A stretch of 64,000 bases of DNA from Fulvivirga ulvae (GTDB lineage Bacteria; Bacteroidota; Bacteroidia; Cytophagales; Cyclobacteriaceae): assembly GCF_021389975.1 (NCBI RefSeq), contig NZ_CP089981.1:2133501-2197500 (forward strand). The letters run 5' to 3'. Both the position numbers and the translations under genes were made by a program. Positions 37,701 to 44,202 of this stretch are shown in pieces. The notes under the pieces are model-generated. The model saw only the letters and a list, made by a program, of their open reading frames with translations. It searched no databases and was not told the DNA's origin. Each line of letters begins with the position of its first letter. The first letter of the stretch is position 1.

Positions 37701-39578
37701 AGGGTAGCGATTTATGTTCCTAAAACGAAAAAGCAAAAGAGACACCGAAAAGTGGATGGCCGCAGAAAGAATAAAAAGGAGCAGGATGAAAGAGGAGAAC
37801 AGAATGAAAATACCTCAGAGGACACTGATAATCAGCAAGGAGGCAGCACGGAAAATACAACTCAGGCAGATTCTGAAAATTCTGGGAAGAGGCCTTATGA
37901 AAGTTTTGAGGCGTTGGCCGACGAAGCCGGACAGGAAGGTGTTTTTGGCCCGGCGAGGCCAAAAAGAGTTATCGGAACCTTACTGTCCGGGTCTGCCGCC
38001 GGACCACAAATAAGGCAACCAAGATTTGTGGGGAGTAGTCAGCGTAAATACGAAAGTAGTACCCATAAAAACCAAAATAATTCTATTGAAGAAGTCTATG
38101 CTCAGTTAAAAACACACCGGGGAACCAACACGGGTGCTGGTTCTGTAGCACTTGAAAAGCACATCGCAGGCAAAACCGGCTTTGACTACAAGCGGGAGGT
38201 TTCTGCCAACCTGATGATGTTTGGCCCTGACCCTGTTGGGGCAGGCAACTACCTGATGAAACTATGGAAAGACCTGGGCTTTTACTACCCCAAAATGTAT
38301 GTACACCCTGATAAGGTAGTTGTGGAAGGAGAATATATCATTACCGATGATGCGGGTAATAAAATATCAACAACCTATACCGTTACCTTTGACAACAGTG
38401 ATACGGAAAGGGAACTTTTCGATAAGCTTACCATTTGGGCAGGCAGTGCTGACTATTGGGGCAAGAGCGCTGCCGTAACCGATCAGTGGGCGGATAAAAT
38501 CAAATACCATATCAAGGACCTCGGCAATACCACACCGGGTGACGAAGGTGGCTTGGTTTTGTACTCATATATTATTGCTGATGTGGTGACGGCGCCCTAT
38601 GTGGCGGCACCAACCATTTATAGCGGCAAACACTGGAGGACCGATGAGCAGCTTGCTGGCTGGGAAAGGGCATTGGCTATCCTTGACCTGGTGCCTGGTG
38701 AGGTATTGGTAAAAGCGGGAATCGTTGCTGTTGTTGTGAAGATTGGAGGTAAGGTGATAGATGTTGCCAAACTTAGCGCAGTTTCCCGAAGGGCTATTGC
38801 CAAGGCGATCCAATTTGGGAGTAAAGTATTGCCAGCTGCCAATGAACAATTTACTTTAATAGGAAAGAGCGGAGCCACAATTGGTGTACTTTTGAAAGAA
38901 GGGGCTGATGATGTATTGCGCGTTGCAAATGATGGCTGGCTGGATGATGCGGTTGACTATACTGTTGATGAAATTATTCCGGTTGGTTCGGGTGTTGTCA
39001 TTAAAGATGGTGCGGGTAAAATAGTTGAAGCTAGGGTTTATATGGTTAAAAAAGCTGATGAGACGGTCGGCTTTGTAAAAGCCAATGCCATTAAGGAATT
39101 TGATGAGGTTGTACAAAATGTTGATCTGAATAATCATATATTTAAAGGAGATTTAAATGTTGATATAAATGGAAATATTCGAGGCGTGTCTGGAGTGCAT
39201 TCAAACAAAAAACTAATACCTGACCATCCAGTATCTTATAAACAAGGTGATATAAGAATTCAACCAGGAACAGAAAATCCGCTTGTTAAAGGGTATTATC
39301 AGGCGAAAGTACAGGTTTATGGAAAGAATTATACTGCGCAGGGCGCGACTATAGAAACCTGGGTTAAAGGTAAAAAGAGCACTTTTTTTCCTGATAGTTG
39401 GAGTGTTGAGAAAATTCAATCAGAGATTGCGGAAGGTCTAAGAACTAAGGTGCTTGATCCTACCTTTCCAACTCCTCCTGGCAGTACTGCCTATAAGGCA
39501 ACGATGTCAGATGGAACCAAGCTACAGTTAATATATGAAGGTACAGTGCTTAAAACAGCTTTTCCTAATTTAAACTAA
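31731..39578 (+). CDS. giant RHS polymorphic toxin with C-terminal EndoU-type RNase domain
   Basis: The ATG at 31731 (or the next one) gives a signal peptide (MMLRFLFSIIIYLVTYSAG); the protein is about 2,615 residues. Order of parts: five Ig-like repeats with YWQ...YYLR signatures (nt 32060-33725); a DUF6443-like region (VSTQYIDGLGRPVQTVIKQG); YD repeats (nt 34880-36560); the RHS core YDAVLGRFYNIDPLADLQPD; a basic then acidic linker; a pretoxin module; and a C-terminal domain. The last resembles bacterial EndoU: His codons at 39135 (NHIF) and 39198 (GVHS), Lys in KGKKSTFFPDSWS at 39372-39377. RHS shells enclose and release their tail; EndoU toxins cleave RNA. No type IX sorting domain is visible. 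Confidence 0.88.
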   Translation: MMLRFLFSIIIYLVTYSAGVGAINGPTNVNPGVEVMYTYSDEFLQRDPNWEVTNGVITYQGTMMNANDPEGQVAYIVKVKWNNVSSGSIRFKNGFFIRDILSVTIASPLPSTPPNPIASTNACGSKTLTRQGTPPSGVTWYWQVSSSGISTTLGYGSTYVVNNSGTYYLRAKNSTGWSSGSGSVSVTVTNPAVPPEPTVKLECNMATVTLAAPPSGVTYYWQSSASGTSTEAKLSGSSTFLSQSGYYYVRARQGDCWSATRSGYVDLSASSIDISGEQLVSEGSTHTYQYTPEYLLIAPSWSTPGGVASAPELNGSTYTTTVQWSIAGQTTLRLCSHGFPYGEMPVTVLPLPEAPPAPRLQDMYPVGHCGSIVLETFGSPPSGVIWYWQNSPTGTSTSNSDPDFTVPSDGVYYLRGRNAAGGWGPASGGLVVDLPELPEAPPAPTVLHNCGLATISRAVPPSGITYYWQTHPEGTDVSDSRATRPAGSGIHYLRPKSETCWGPSSSITIVGDNPADRVNVALGQRVTYDTDNSGSAGVWWHASEGSTVLSTYSEGTRHYAEVEWGQLGEGYLKGCSGPFMIEKVFVNVVPAAPDVEAGCGSALLTRNGTPKACETWHWYKAGSSSSLGTGATLTVNTSGTYYLRPKKCDGTWHSVGFGTVVNIDPLPIAPTDVSVEDMVNPGFVTMKVNDTNPTYTYHWYRNGIKEHEGTTYKAFCAETSTFKVYSFENGCLSAAPKSVTSNVFLVPAIQVDGSLFLKSGEQTRLFVDNSIFTHYQWAKDGADIAGSTQHQLTVTTPGTYHLAVSLNGTDYYNTASVKVALLGNHPDDSPAPTLRSNAPTATLGSSDINYVRTYSFRVPSNDLGIIGTVPDFPVDEVTVSTQYIDGLGRPVQTVIKQGSPKKNDIVQSVTYDREGRQYREYLPYVNSAGLGAYRNNHLQEQYDFYRNLDNTNPTSPAYKVARTGVPYAETRFEDSPLDKVVEASAPGETWQMGRGHTTRSDVRPYNAADDQVVINWSVANDKLVHQGYVYTGELMVQVTADEHGQEVREFTDKQGRTILKRVNGNNKGEWLDTYYVYDIFGNLRFVLPPVCSEKVVGSFNWATDSGIIDNWAFQYKYDSRDRMVLQKVPGAEALYLVYDNRDRLVLTQDGNQRLNGEWAFTKYDELNRPIIHGVTVQPGSWEEVKNAVKNHPVLFEEPGGEMFGYTNLAFPIDTLAENYNLITYYDNYDFPHADNLAFVPELGHTAPFDRVVGLVTGTVTKVLGEFKWLRSITYYDDEYRVIQTQDENQLGYVNVTTSRYNFAGEVIEEQTSGKDVKVARTMVYDHIGRLLQINHKVEDSIQVYGPVVLVKNEYNEIGELIEKNLHSEDNLASFAQSVDYAYNPRGWLTHINNSELSETETRSPGDYFGMELMYDYGFEQQQYNGNVAGVKWKTFGKPETKAYGYVYDGLNRLRYADYVESQTGAWTFKPGVYNEHVHDYDRNGNILGLTRYADHSGQEEIDRLVYSYGQGAEHANRLLRVADNDLAAYKEEGFRDAEGDDYVYDGNGNTVRDANNHIEKIYYNHLNLAEYILYDDGRSEAYTYDATGTKIAEEIYSSNGSLVERKDFIDQFVYNFGKLEAIQHEEGQVVGNLYFGGLDYLYDIKDHLGNTRLTFTTRDEIYHYQATMETEHSDEEEALFSNLEETRITFAAASNSPDKVARVNQSQPIGPALGLKVKLGDIIHLETYAYYEGGSGYTTPTSLTSIIASVAASYGGVNGGTEYQQTIYNSFEGAFGFFDNGQTSSDNVPSAYLNYILFDEEMNYKNSGYKQLSDAANFNVEKLEISDIQIEETGYIYAYVSHESATDNWVYFDDLKLTHNRSKIIKGEDFYPLGLSFNPYHRDNEHYAGSVNTRGIAHGIKDLGFRKYDAVLGRFYNIDPLADLQPDQSTYQYAGNNFANNEDLLGLLIEDGSYKVRERNKQARTGEDKDKGKKGKRVKRVKVKGRGTHSRVAIYVPKTKKQKRHRKVDGRRKNKKEQDERGEQNENTSEDTDNQQGGSTENTTQADSENSGKRPYESFEALADEAGQEGVFGPARPKRVIGTLLSGSAAGPQIRQPRFVGSSQRKYESSTHKNQNNSIEEVYAQLKTHRGTNTGAGSVALEKHIAGKTGFDYKREVSANLMMFGPDPVGAGNYLMKLWKDLGFYYPKMYVHPDKVVVEGEYIITDDAGNKISTTYTVTFDNSDTERELFDKLTIWAGSADYWGKSAAVTDQWADKIKYHIKDLGNTTPGDEGGLVLYSYIIADVVTAPYVAAPTIYSGKHWRTDEQLAGWERALAILDLVPGEVLVKAGIVAVVVKIGGKVIDVAKLSAVSRRAIAKAIQFGSKVLPAANEQFTLIGKSGATIGVLLKEGADDVLRVANDGWLDDAVDYTVDEIIPVGSGVVIKDGAGKIVEARVYMVKKADETVGFVKANAIKEFDEVVQNVDLNNHIFKGDLNVDINGNIRGVSGVHSNKKLIPDHPVSYKQGDIRIQPGTENPLVKGYYQAKVQVYGKNYTAQGATIETWVKGKKSTFFPDSWSVEKIQSEIAEGLRTKVLDPTFPTPPGSTAYKATMSDGTKLQLIYEGTVLKTAFPNLN
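38575..38965 (+). repeat. pretoxin direct repeat, copy A (inside the RHS toxin gene)
   Basis: This segment encodes a pretoxin module (EQLAGWERALAILDLVPGEV ... IAKAIQFGSKVLP ... ANDGWLDDAVD). It is nearly identical in DNA and protein to 41180-41570. Homology stops abruptly after GWLDDAVD, exactly where the two toxin tails become different. The limits are read by eye and are approximate. Confidence 0.85.
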
Positions 39579-39579
39579 T

Positions 39580-40017
39580 ATGAAAAAGAAAAATCCTTTT
39601 ATTAAAATGGATGAGAGTAATTACGTCTTAACAATCTTAGATTGTAATAGATATGAGTTGGAATGCTATGTGTTTAACAACTCTAGTGAACCAATTTTAT
39701 TTGTCAGAGATAAGCAGTTAGATGATTATAATTATGCAGGTTATTTTTTTAGGGTTTGCTGGGATGCTGAGGATATAAGGGAAGATCTTTTACCTTCTAT
39801 AGATATGGTTATGGATAGAAACTGGGGGGATGAGGTTTTTCCTAGTGAATTATGCACTGCCATCATAGAACCGAAAGTGACTTATTTTACAAATAATAAT
39901 GATTTAGAAAAGGGAAAAAAAGACGCTTTAAAAGATAAAAATCTTCAAATCGACACTATAGATTTTAAGAAAATATCATTGAAATGGGTAGAGTTTTTAG
40001 AAGCCCATTGCAATTAA
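39580..40017 (+). CDS. probable immunity protein for the EndoU toxin
   Basis: The gene begins one base after the toxin stop, the usual place for a cognate immunity gene. The 145-residue acidic, soluble protein has no signal peptide. It is homologous by eye to the next two small genes: a W-D pair in RVCWDAEDIREDLLPSID and the ending FKKISLKWVEFLEAHCN. I do not recognise the family. It should bind the EndoU domain in the cytoplasm and protect the producer or sibling cells. Codon and base composition are much more AT-rich than the RHS body. Confidence 0.8.
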   Translation: MKKKNPFIKMDESNYVLTILDCNRYELECYVFNNSSEPILFVRDKQLDDYNYAGYFFRVCWDAEDIREDLLPSIDMVMDRNWGDEVFPSELCTAIIEPKVTYFTNNNDLEKGKKDALKDKNLQIDTIDFKKISLKWVEFLEAHCN

Positions 40018-40308
40018 ATCACAAAGTTGGAAAGTATAAAGGAGAAGGAGTATTATCCTGATTGGCTTTATGAAAACCAAGAGGAAGGCGGATGAAAGGA
40101 TGGTATTTCAACTAGCCCATTAGATGGTTGGATCATTGAAAAAATTCAGATAGAAATGGTTCGGGCTATGAAAAATATGAATTTGATTAATGAATATCCC
40201 GATTGTAGAAAACTTTTTAAAGGTACTATGTTGGATGGTACCGAGTTGGCTATATGGAAAGATGTGGAAGGAAATATCATATCAACATACCCTGTAATTA
40301 ATCAGTGA
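40018..40308 (+). pseudogene. fossil C-terminal tail of a second EndoU toxin
   Basis: A frame with no proper start contains an open stretch from 40096 to a TGA at 40306-40308. It aligns with the end of the intact toxin: GISTSPLDGWIIEKIQIEM against KKSTFFPDSWSVEKIQSEI, KGTMLDGTELAIWK against KATMSDGTKLQLIY, and IISTYPVIN against LKTAFPNLN. An in-frame TGA at 40093 interrupts the upstream remnant (KEKEYYPDWLYENQEEGG). Both catalytic histidines are absent. The next gene is another immunity homologue, so this is the stub of a displaced toxin/immunity cassette. Confidence 0.78.
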
Positions 40309-40345
40309 TTATTATTGTTTAAAAAAAATCATAAATTGATCTAAT

Positions 40346-40693
40346 ATGACACCTTTAACCTCAATATTAAGTTTTAGTCTTAATGAACATACCTACCCTG
40401 TAATAGCAGCTTTAAACAAAAAGTACTCTGTTCTATCTTTATTTTTGCAGTCATGGGATTCTTCTAAAGATATTAATGAAGATTTTTTACCTGAATTAAA
40501 TAGTGTTTTAATGCAGGAAACCTCTTATGCGGAGGTTAGTGCAGGAGAGGGCTATTCTGCTGTTGCCGCTATCTATCCAGATGAAGTGAAAATACATACG
40601 AAGCCAGATGAAGAACCTGTAATTATCTCTATTGAGCTATTTAAAATGTGCATAACTGATTGGCTAGATTTTTTACAAAGTCACGGTAGGTAA
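40346..40693 (+). CDS. second immunity-protein homologue (115 aa)
   Basis: This protein is clearly related to the products of 39580 and 40765: LSLFLQSWDSSKDINEDFLP matches the W-x4-I-x2-D(L/F)(L/I)P pattern, and it ends FKMCITDWLDFLQSHGR. It is soluble and acidic. It directly follows the fossil EndoU tail and is best explained as that tail's cognate immunity gene, kept after the toxin decayed. It may still protect against kin carrying the second toxin variant. Confidence 0.78.
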   Translation: MTPLTSILSFSLNEHTYPVIAALNKKYSVLSLFLQSWDSSKDINEDFLPELNSVLMQETSYAEVSAGEGYSAVAAIYPDEVKIHTKPDEEPVIISIELFKMCITDWLDFLQSHGR

Positions 40694-40764
40694 TAATTTA
40701 CTTTACCTAAACATCTGTTTTTTTTGTTCTTTCACAGGTTAAATATGATTCTTGAAGAATTAAT

Positions 40765-41142
40765 ATGAAAATTAACGGTATTGAATTTGACTTTGAAATT
40801 AAGAATGGTTTTCCACTAGCCAAGGTTAGATCAGGCTCCGAGAATTATTACTTAATAGCCATGTTTTTAACTGTATGGAATAACTCTAGGTACATAAAAT
40901 CAGATCTAATTCCTTATGTAAATGAGCGAATTAAGAAAGGTCTGGAAAAATTCATTGATGATGAAGGCATAGAAAACTTGTTGTCTTTCGAAGCTGACCC
41001 AATAGGTGATGCACTTATTGATAAAGATAAGACTATAATATCCAGCTGGGCCAGCGATAAAAGTAAATGTGAAGTACCTACTCTAATATTTAAAAACATA
41101 ATATTAGAGTGGCTAGACTTCCTGGAAAAAAATGGTAAATAG
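40765..41142 (+). CDS. third immunity-protein homologue (125 aa)
   Basis: The third member of the array has the same features: YLIAMFLTVWNNSRYIKSDL then IP, and the ending FKNIILEWLDFLEKNGK. No toxin tail remnant is seen immediately upstream (40694-40764), so its toxin has been lost completely. Orphan immunity genes of this kind protect against competitors' toxin variants. It is followed by a remnant of the RHS pretoxin region that leads into the next cassette. Confidence 0.77.
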   Translation: MKINGIEFDFEIKNGFPLAKVRSGSENYYLIAMFLTVWNNSRYIKSDLIPYVNERIKKGLEKFIDDEGIENLLSFEADPIGDALIDKDKTIISSWASDKSKCEVPTLIFKNIILEWLDFLEKNGK

Positions 41143-41179
41143 GGCGTATTAGCTGGTCTTTGTCTGTTTACACTTCATT

Positions 41180-41570
41180 GTCCGGATATATGTACTGTTC
41201 TATTTATTGCAGCCCCTATATTTACTCTGGCAGCACTGGCTGACGGGCGAACAACTCGCAGGCTGGGAAAGAGCACTGGCAGTTCTTGATCTGGTGCCCG
41301 GTGAGGTATTGGTAAAAGCGGGGATCGTTGCTGTTGTTGTGAAGATTGGAGGTAAGGTGGTAGATGTTGCCAAGCTTAGTGCAATTTCCCGAAGGGCTAT
41401 TGCCAAGGCGATCCAATTTGGAAGTAAGGTATTACCAACCGCCAATGAACAATTCACTTTAATAGGAAAGAGCGGGGCTACCATTGGTGTACTTTTGAAA
41501 GAAGGGGCTGATGATGTATTGCGCGTTGCAAATGACGGCTGGCTGGATGATGCGGTTGATATAGCTTCTG
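41180..41570 (+). repeat. pretoxin direct repeat, copy B (displaced cassette)
   Basis: A nearly identical copy of 38575-38965. It starts abruptly around 41176 with a stretch similar to DVVTAPYVAAPTIYS and carries a one-base indel near 41230 relative to copy A. It ends in GWLDDAVD, after which the sequence differs. Recombination between A and B would swap the EndoU tip for the nuclease tip. Confidence 0.82.
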
Positions 41571-42157
41571 ACCAAGTATCACAAGTATCCTCCAGCGTGG
41601 TAGTTAAAGACGGTTTGGGCAATGTAGTTACGGAAGCCGTTTATATGGTCAAGAAGGCCGATGGTACAGTTGGCTTTGTTAAAGCCGGTGAGGTAGCCGT
41701 TGATGGCACTAAGTATAAATGGACTAATTTATCTGGTAAAGAGCTTAGTTGGCCAAAACAAACCGCTCAGGATATAGAAGTTGGAATTACGACCGCTTTA
41801 AACAATGCTGATGATGTAAGTAAACAAATTGAGGGTAAAGTAGGACAATATGTTAGCTCAAAGGCAAATGTATCTGGTTTTGGAGCTAAGTTTGACAATG
41901 CGGCTGGAGAGCTGGATGTTGTTACTGATAAAGTGATAATTGAAGTAAAAAAATCTGCAGGTAGTTTAAAATCTGATCAGTTTATAAAATTTATAGATCC
42001 AGCTCATCCAAATTACCTTAATGCAAACAATTTGGATGTGGTTCTATATATAGATGAAATACCAACTAAGAAATGGCAAATTGACAAAATAAAATCAATA
42101 GAGGAAATGGGAGTGGAGGTAGTATATTCATTAAGCGATTTAGATAAATTTTTATAA
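41207..42157 (+). CDS. orphan RHS toxin tip: pretoxin plus PD-(D/E)xK nuclease domain
   Basis: An open frame of 316 codons without an RHS shell, signal peptide or convincing start codon. Residues 12-115 repeat the pretoxin of the upstream RHS protein (EQLAGWERALAVLDLVPGEV). The distinct tail ends in a restriction-endonuclease-like site: AGELDVVTDKVIIEVKKSAG, with D at codon 41915, E at 41942 and K at 41948. This matches the D-x(n)-ExK core of PD-(D/E)xK nucleases, so the tip is probably a DNase. It looks displaced by the EndoU tip and probably silent until recombined into the RHS frame. An immunity gene follows by 4 bp. Confidence 0.75.
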   Translation: MQPLYLLWQHWLTGEQLAGWERALAVLDLVPGEVLVKAGIVAVVVKIGGKVVDVAKLSAISRRAIAKAIQFGSKVLPTANEQFTLIGKSGATIGVLLKEGADDVLRVANDGWLDDAVDIASDQVSQVSSSVVVKDGLGNVVTEAVYMVKKADGTVGFVKAGEVAVDGTKYKWTNLSGKELSWPKQTAQDIEVGITTALNNADDVSKQIEGKVGQYVSSKANVSGFGAKFDNAAGELDVVTDKVIIEVKKSAGSLKSDQFIKFIDPAHPNYLNANNLDVVLYIDEIPTKKWQIDKIKSIEEMGVEVVYSLSDLDKFL

Positions 42158-42161
42158 AGAA

Positions 42162-42617
42162 ATGGAAGGAATATTTATATTTTCTAAAGCAAAAAAAGAA
42201 GAAAAATTTATTCAGGACTTAACATTGGCAGGATTTAGAATGCGAGCCTATGTTAGAATAACTGGATATTACTATAGGGGAAAAGAGTATAGCTCCTCTG
42301 AAATAGTCATTGAAAAAGATTATTATTCTAAAGATAAGGAAAGGCTTCAGGAATATTTACGTTTTTATATAGGCGAGGATACTCCTGTTATCGAGGAGTA
42401 TCAGGGAGACAAAGTATATTGTTTAGGGTCAAATGATGGGGGCACTGATTGTGAACACTTGCTATTGGATTGGTGCATTGAATATCTGAAAATTAACCCG
42501 GATCATTTAATTGTGTCTGTAGATGAAAATGTTTACTCCCAGGAACACTTATTAAAAGCTAAGGAAAGAAATGAATTTTACTGGATGTATAAAGCACCTG
42601 AGGAACTGTTACGCTAG
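42162..42617 (+). CDS. probable immunity protein for the PD-(D/E)xK toxin tip
   Basis: This 151-residue soluble protein starts four bases after the nuclease cassette stop. It has an acidic, mixed alpha/beta composition (IEEYQGDKVYCLGSNDGGTD, EHLLLDWCIEYLKINPD) and no signal peptide. It is unrelated to the three immunity homologues upstream, in keeping with a different toxin tail. I do not recognise the family; the role is inferred from position. Confidence 0.68.
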   Translation: MEGIFIFSKAKKEEKFIQDLTLAGFRMRAYVRITGYYYRGKEYSSSEIVIEKDYYSKDKERLQEYLRFYIGEDTPVIEEYQGDKVYCLGSNDGGTDCEHLLLDWCIEYLKINPDHLIVSVDENVYSQEHLLKAKERNEFYWMYKAPEELLR

Positions 42618-42721
42618 TAGGTTTTGGTAAATAAGGTTATAGAGCTATAAAAGAAGGAACAAGGTAGTAAATTTAGAAAGGTAATCAACTAATATGCCAG
42701 CATCCACATTTGAAGTAATAA

Positions 42722-43432
42722 GTGTCTTTATCTGAATGGGGCTACTCTATCGATAAGATAATTAATAAGCTGGAGAGACATAACCCTGGTTTTAGTAAAG
42801 AAGGTTTGAAGTCTAATTTGATTGAAAAATTAAATGATAACTCTTTTGATTGGATAAAAATTGCATTAGAGACAAAATTTGTTCCTACCGCCGATGACAT
42901 GCCACCAAGAGAGTTCAAGATAGATGATCTGTTGATATATTCTGGTTTGGTGGGTACAATTTCAAATCGAGAGGCTAAGCTGGCAGAAGAAGAGAGAGAA
43001 AAATTAAGCGATCAATTGAGGAATGTTGATATTCACAGTTTTTCCAATATACATGAATTAATGGACAGCGAGCAATTCTCTTGGCTTAGGTTTGCAACCA
43101 AACATGACTATAAGTTGGCCTTTGGAGAAATCTATTACACAAAGGAAGATGTGGTTTTTCATGTTAAGAAAGTAGCTTGGGAATATCTTTTTCCAGATAC
43201 ACTGGATCAGGAACGGATGGAATTGATAAGTCATGAATGTAACAAGTTACTGAAAGGGCACACAGCTAACGATGGCTGGATGGATATGGACGAAATGGTA
43301 GAGGTTGTTTCCCAAACATATCCAGAAGTGGATATATACCTTTTATCAAAAGTTAATTGGGATAAGAAGATCCAAAGCCTTAATCATTTTAGGAATCCTA
43401 TTGCTTTGGGATTTAAAAGGCATCTACTTTAG
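42722..43432 (+). CDS. hypothetical protein with internal duplication; start uncertain
   Basis: The frame opens right after a TAA, and the first possible start is a GTG at 42722. An ATG at 42694 (MPASTFEVIS) is one base out of frame, suggesting a single-base indel or a 5' truncation. The product is helical and shows two related halves: NSFDWIKIALETKFVP and EQFSWLRFATKHDYKLAF each follow a leucine-rich segment. There is no signal peptide or known catalytic motif. Its place among toxin tips and immunity genes suggests an orphan immunity or cassette gene, but this is inference only. Confidence 0.6.
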   Translation: MSLSEWGYSIDKIINKLERHNPGFSKEGLKSNLIEKLNDNSFDWIKIALETKFVPTADDMPPREFKIDDLLIYSGLVGTISNREAKLAEEEREKLSDQLRNVDIHSFSNIHELMDSEQFSWLRFATKHDYKLAFGEIYYTKEDVVFHVKKVAWEYLFPDTLDQERMELISHECNKLLKGHTANDGWMDMDEMVEVVSQTYPEVDIYLLSKVNWDKKIQSLNHFRNPIALGFKRHLL

Positions 43433-43521
43433 TTCTAGCTGATGGGTGGAAGTCCTTGTGTTACTGGGAGATCTGCAGTCAATAGTCTTCTTTTATTATG
43501 CTTATTAATATTTAGGTAAGA

Positions 43522-44141
43522 ATGAAACACTTTTTTACGATTCTCTTTATAATGGCAGGACATATTCTATTTTCTCAAAAAAATGTAAATCAGGCGTTTA
43601 AAGAGGTTTGTGACTGTTTTGAGACTCGTTTTAACGAGGAATATGAACATTTAAATTTAAATAGAGCGGATAGTTGTTTTATAGAAGCAGTAAATAATCT
43701 TACACAAAAGCAACAAGATAATCGACTAGATAATAGACTTAAAATAAAACTAATTAGAAAGTGTGATATTTTTTATGCTATTACTGAGACAAAACGACTG
43801 CGAGAATTTTTTCTTAAATCCCCGACTCAGCTTGACCAGGAAATAAAACTCTTAAGTACGTATATAGCTATAACACCAATGCAAAATTTTTCTTAGAAAG
43901 GGCCTATAGATATTTCCTTAAATCTGAATATGCCTCTGCACAACAAGATTTAAATACAGCAAAAGAGTTAAATAAGGATATGGCAGATATTTACCTTTGT
44001 GAGGGTAGATTGTTCGAAGTTCAAAGGCAGTTTAAGAAAGCAAAAGCAAGTTATAAAAAAGCAATAAAGTTGTCAAAAGATGATGATCTGCATTATCTCT
44101 TATATATAATAAAAATAAAAATGCATGATACTTACGTGTAA
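43522..44141 (+). pseudogene. frameshifted secreted TPR-repeat gene, cut by an IS element
   Basis: The first frame (43522-43896) encodes a signal peptide (MKHFFTILFIMAGHILFS) and a cysteine-containing helical part (VCDCFETRF). It stops at a TAG. The second frame, open from 43836, carries on with a TPR-like part (KFFLERAYRYFLKSEYASAQ, KKAKASYKKAIKLSKDDD) to a TAA at 44139 that lies inside the IS end. The frame change must fall near 43860-43880. Removing the IS and one TACG copy restores a few more codons ending at a TAG at 45399-45401. Either a true frameshift mutation or a sequencing indel. Confidence 0.72.
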
Positions 44142-44202
44142 GCACCCCCGTAAATAGGACAGTTTAAAAGTAGAGAAAACAACTTAAATTTGAACTGTTT
44201 TT

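Noticed and set aside
32699..38878. Many open frames on both strands inside the RHS gene (for example 36103-36504, 37714-38013)
   Set aside because: All are shadows of a long gene with strong motif support; their products are Arg- or Met-rich and have no recognisable fold.
41200..41622. Minus-strand frame opposite the displaced pretoxin copy
   Set aside because: It and its counterpart at 38618-38878 are conserved only because the plus-strand repeat is; the product is low-complexity Thr/Ser/Pro.
43840..43896. Programmed ribosomal frameshift joining the two parts of the TPR gene
   Set aside because: No slippery heptamer of the X XXY YYZ type lies in the overlap and no downstream hairpin is evident; a mutation or sequence indel is simpler.
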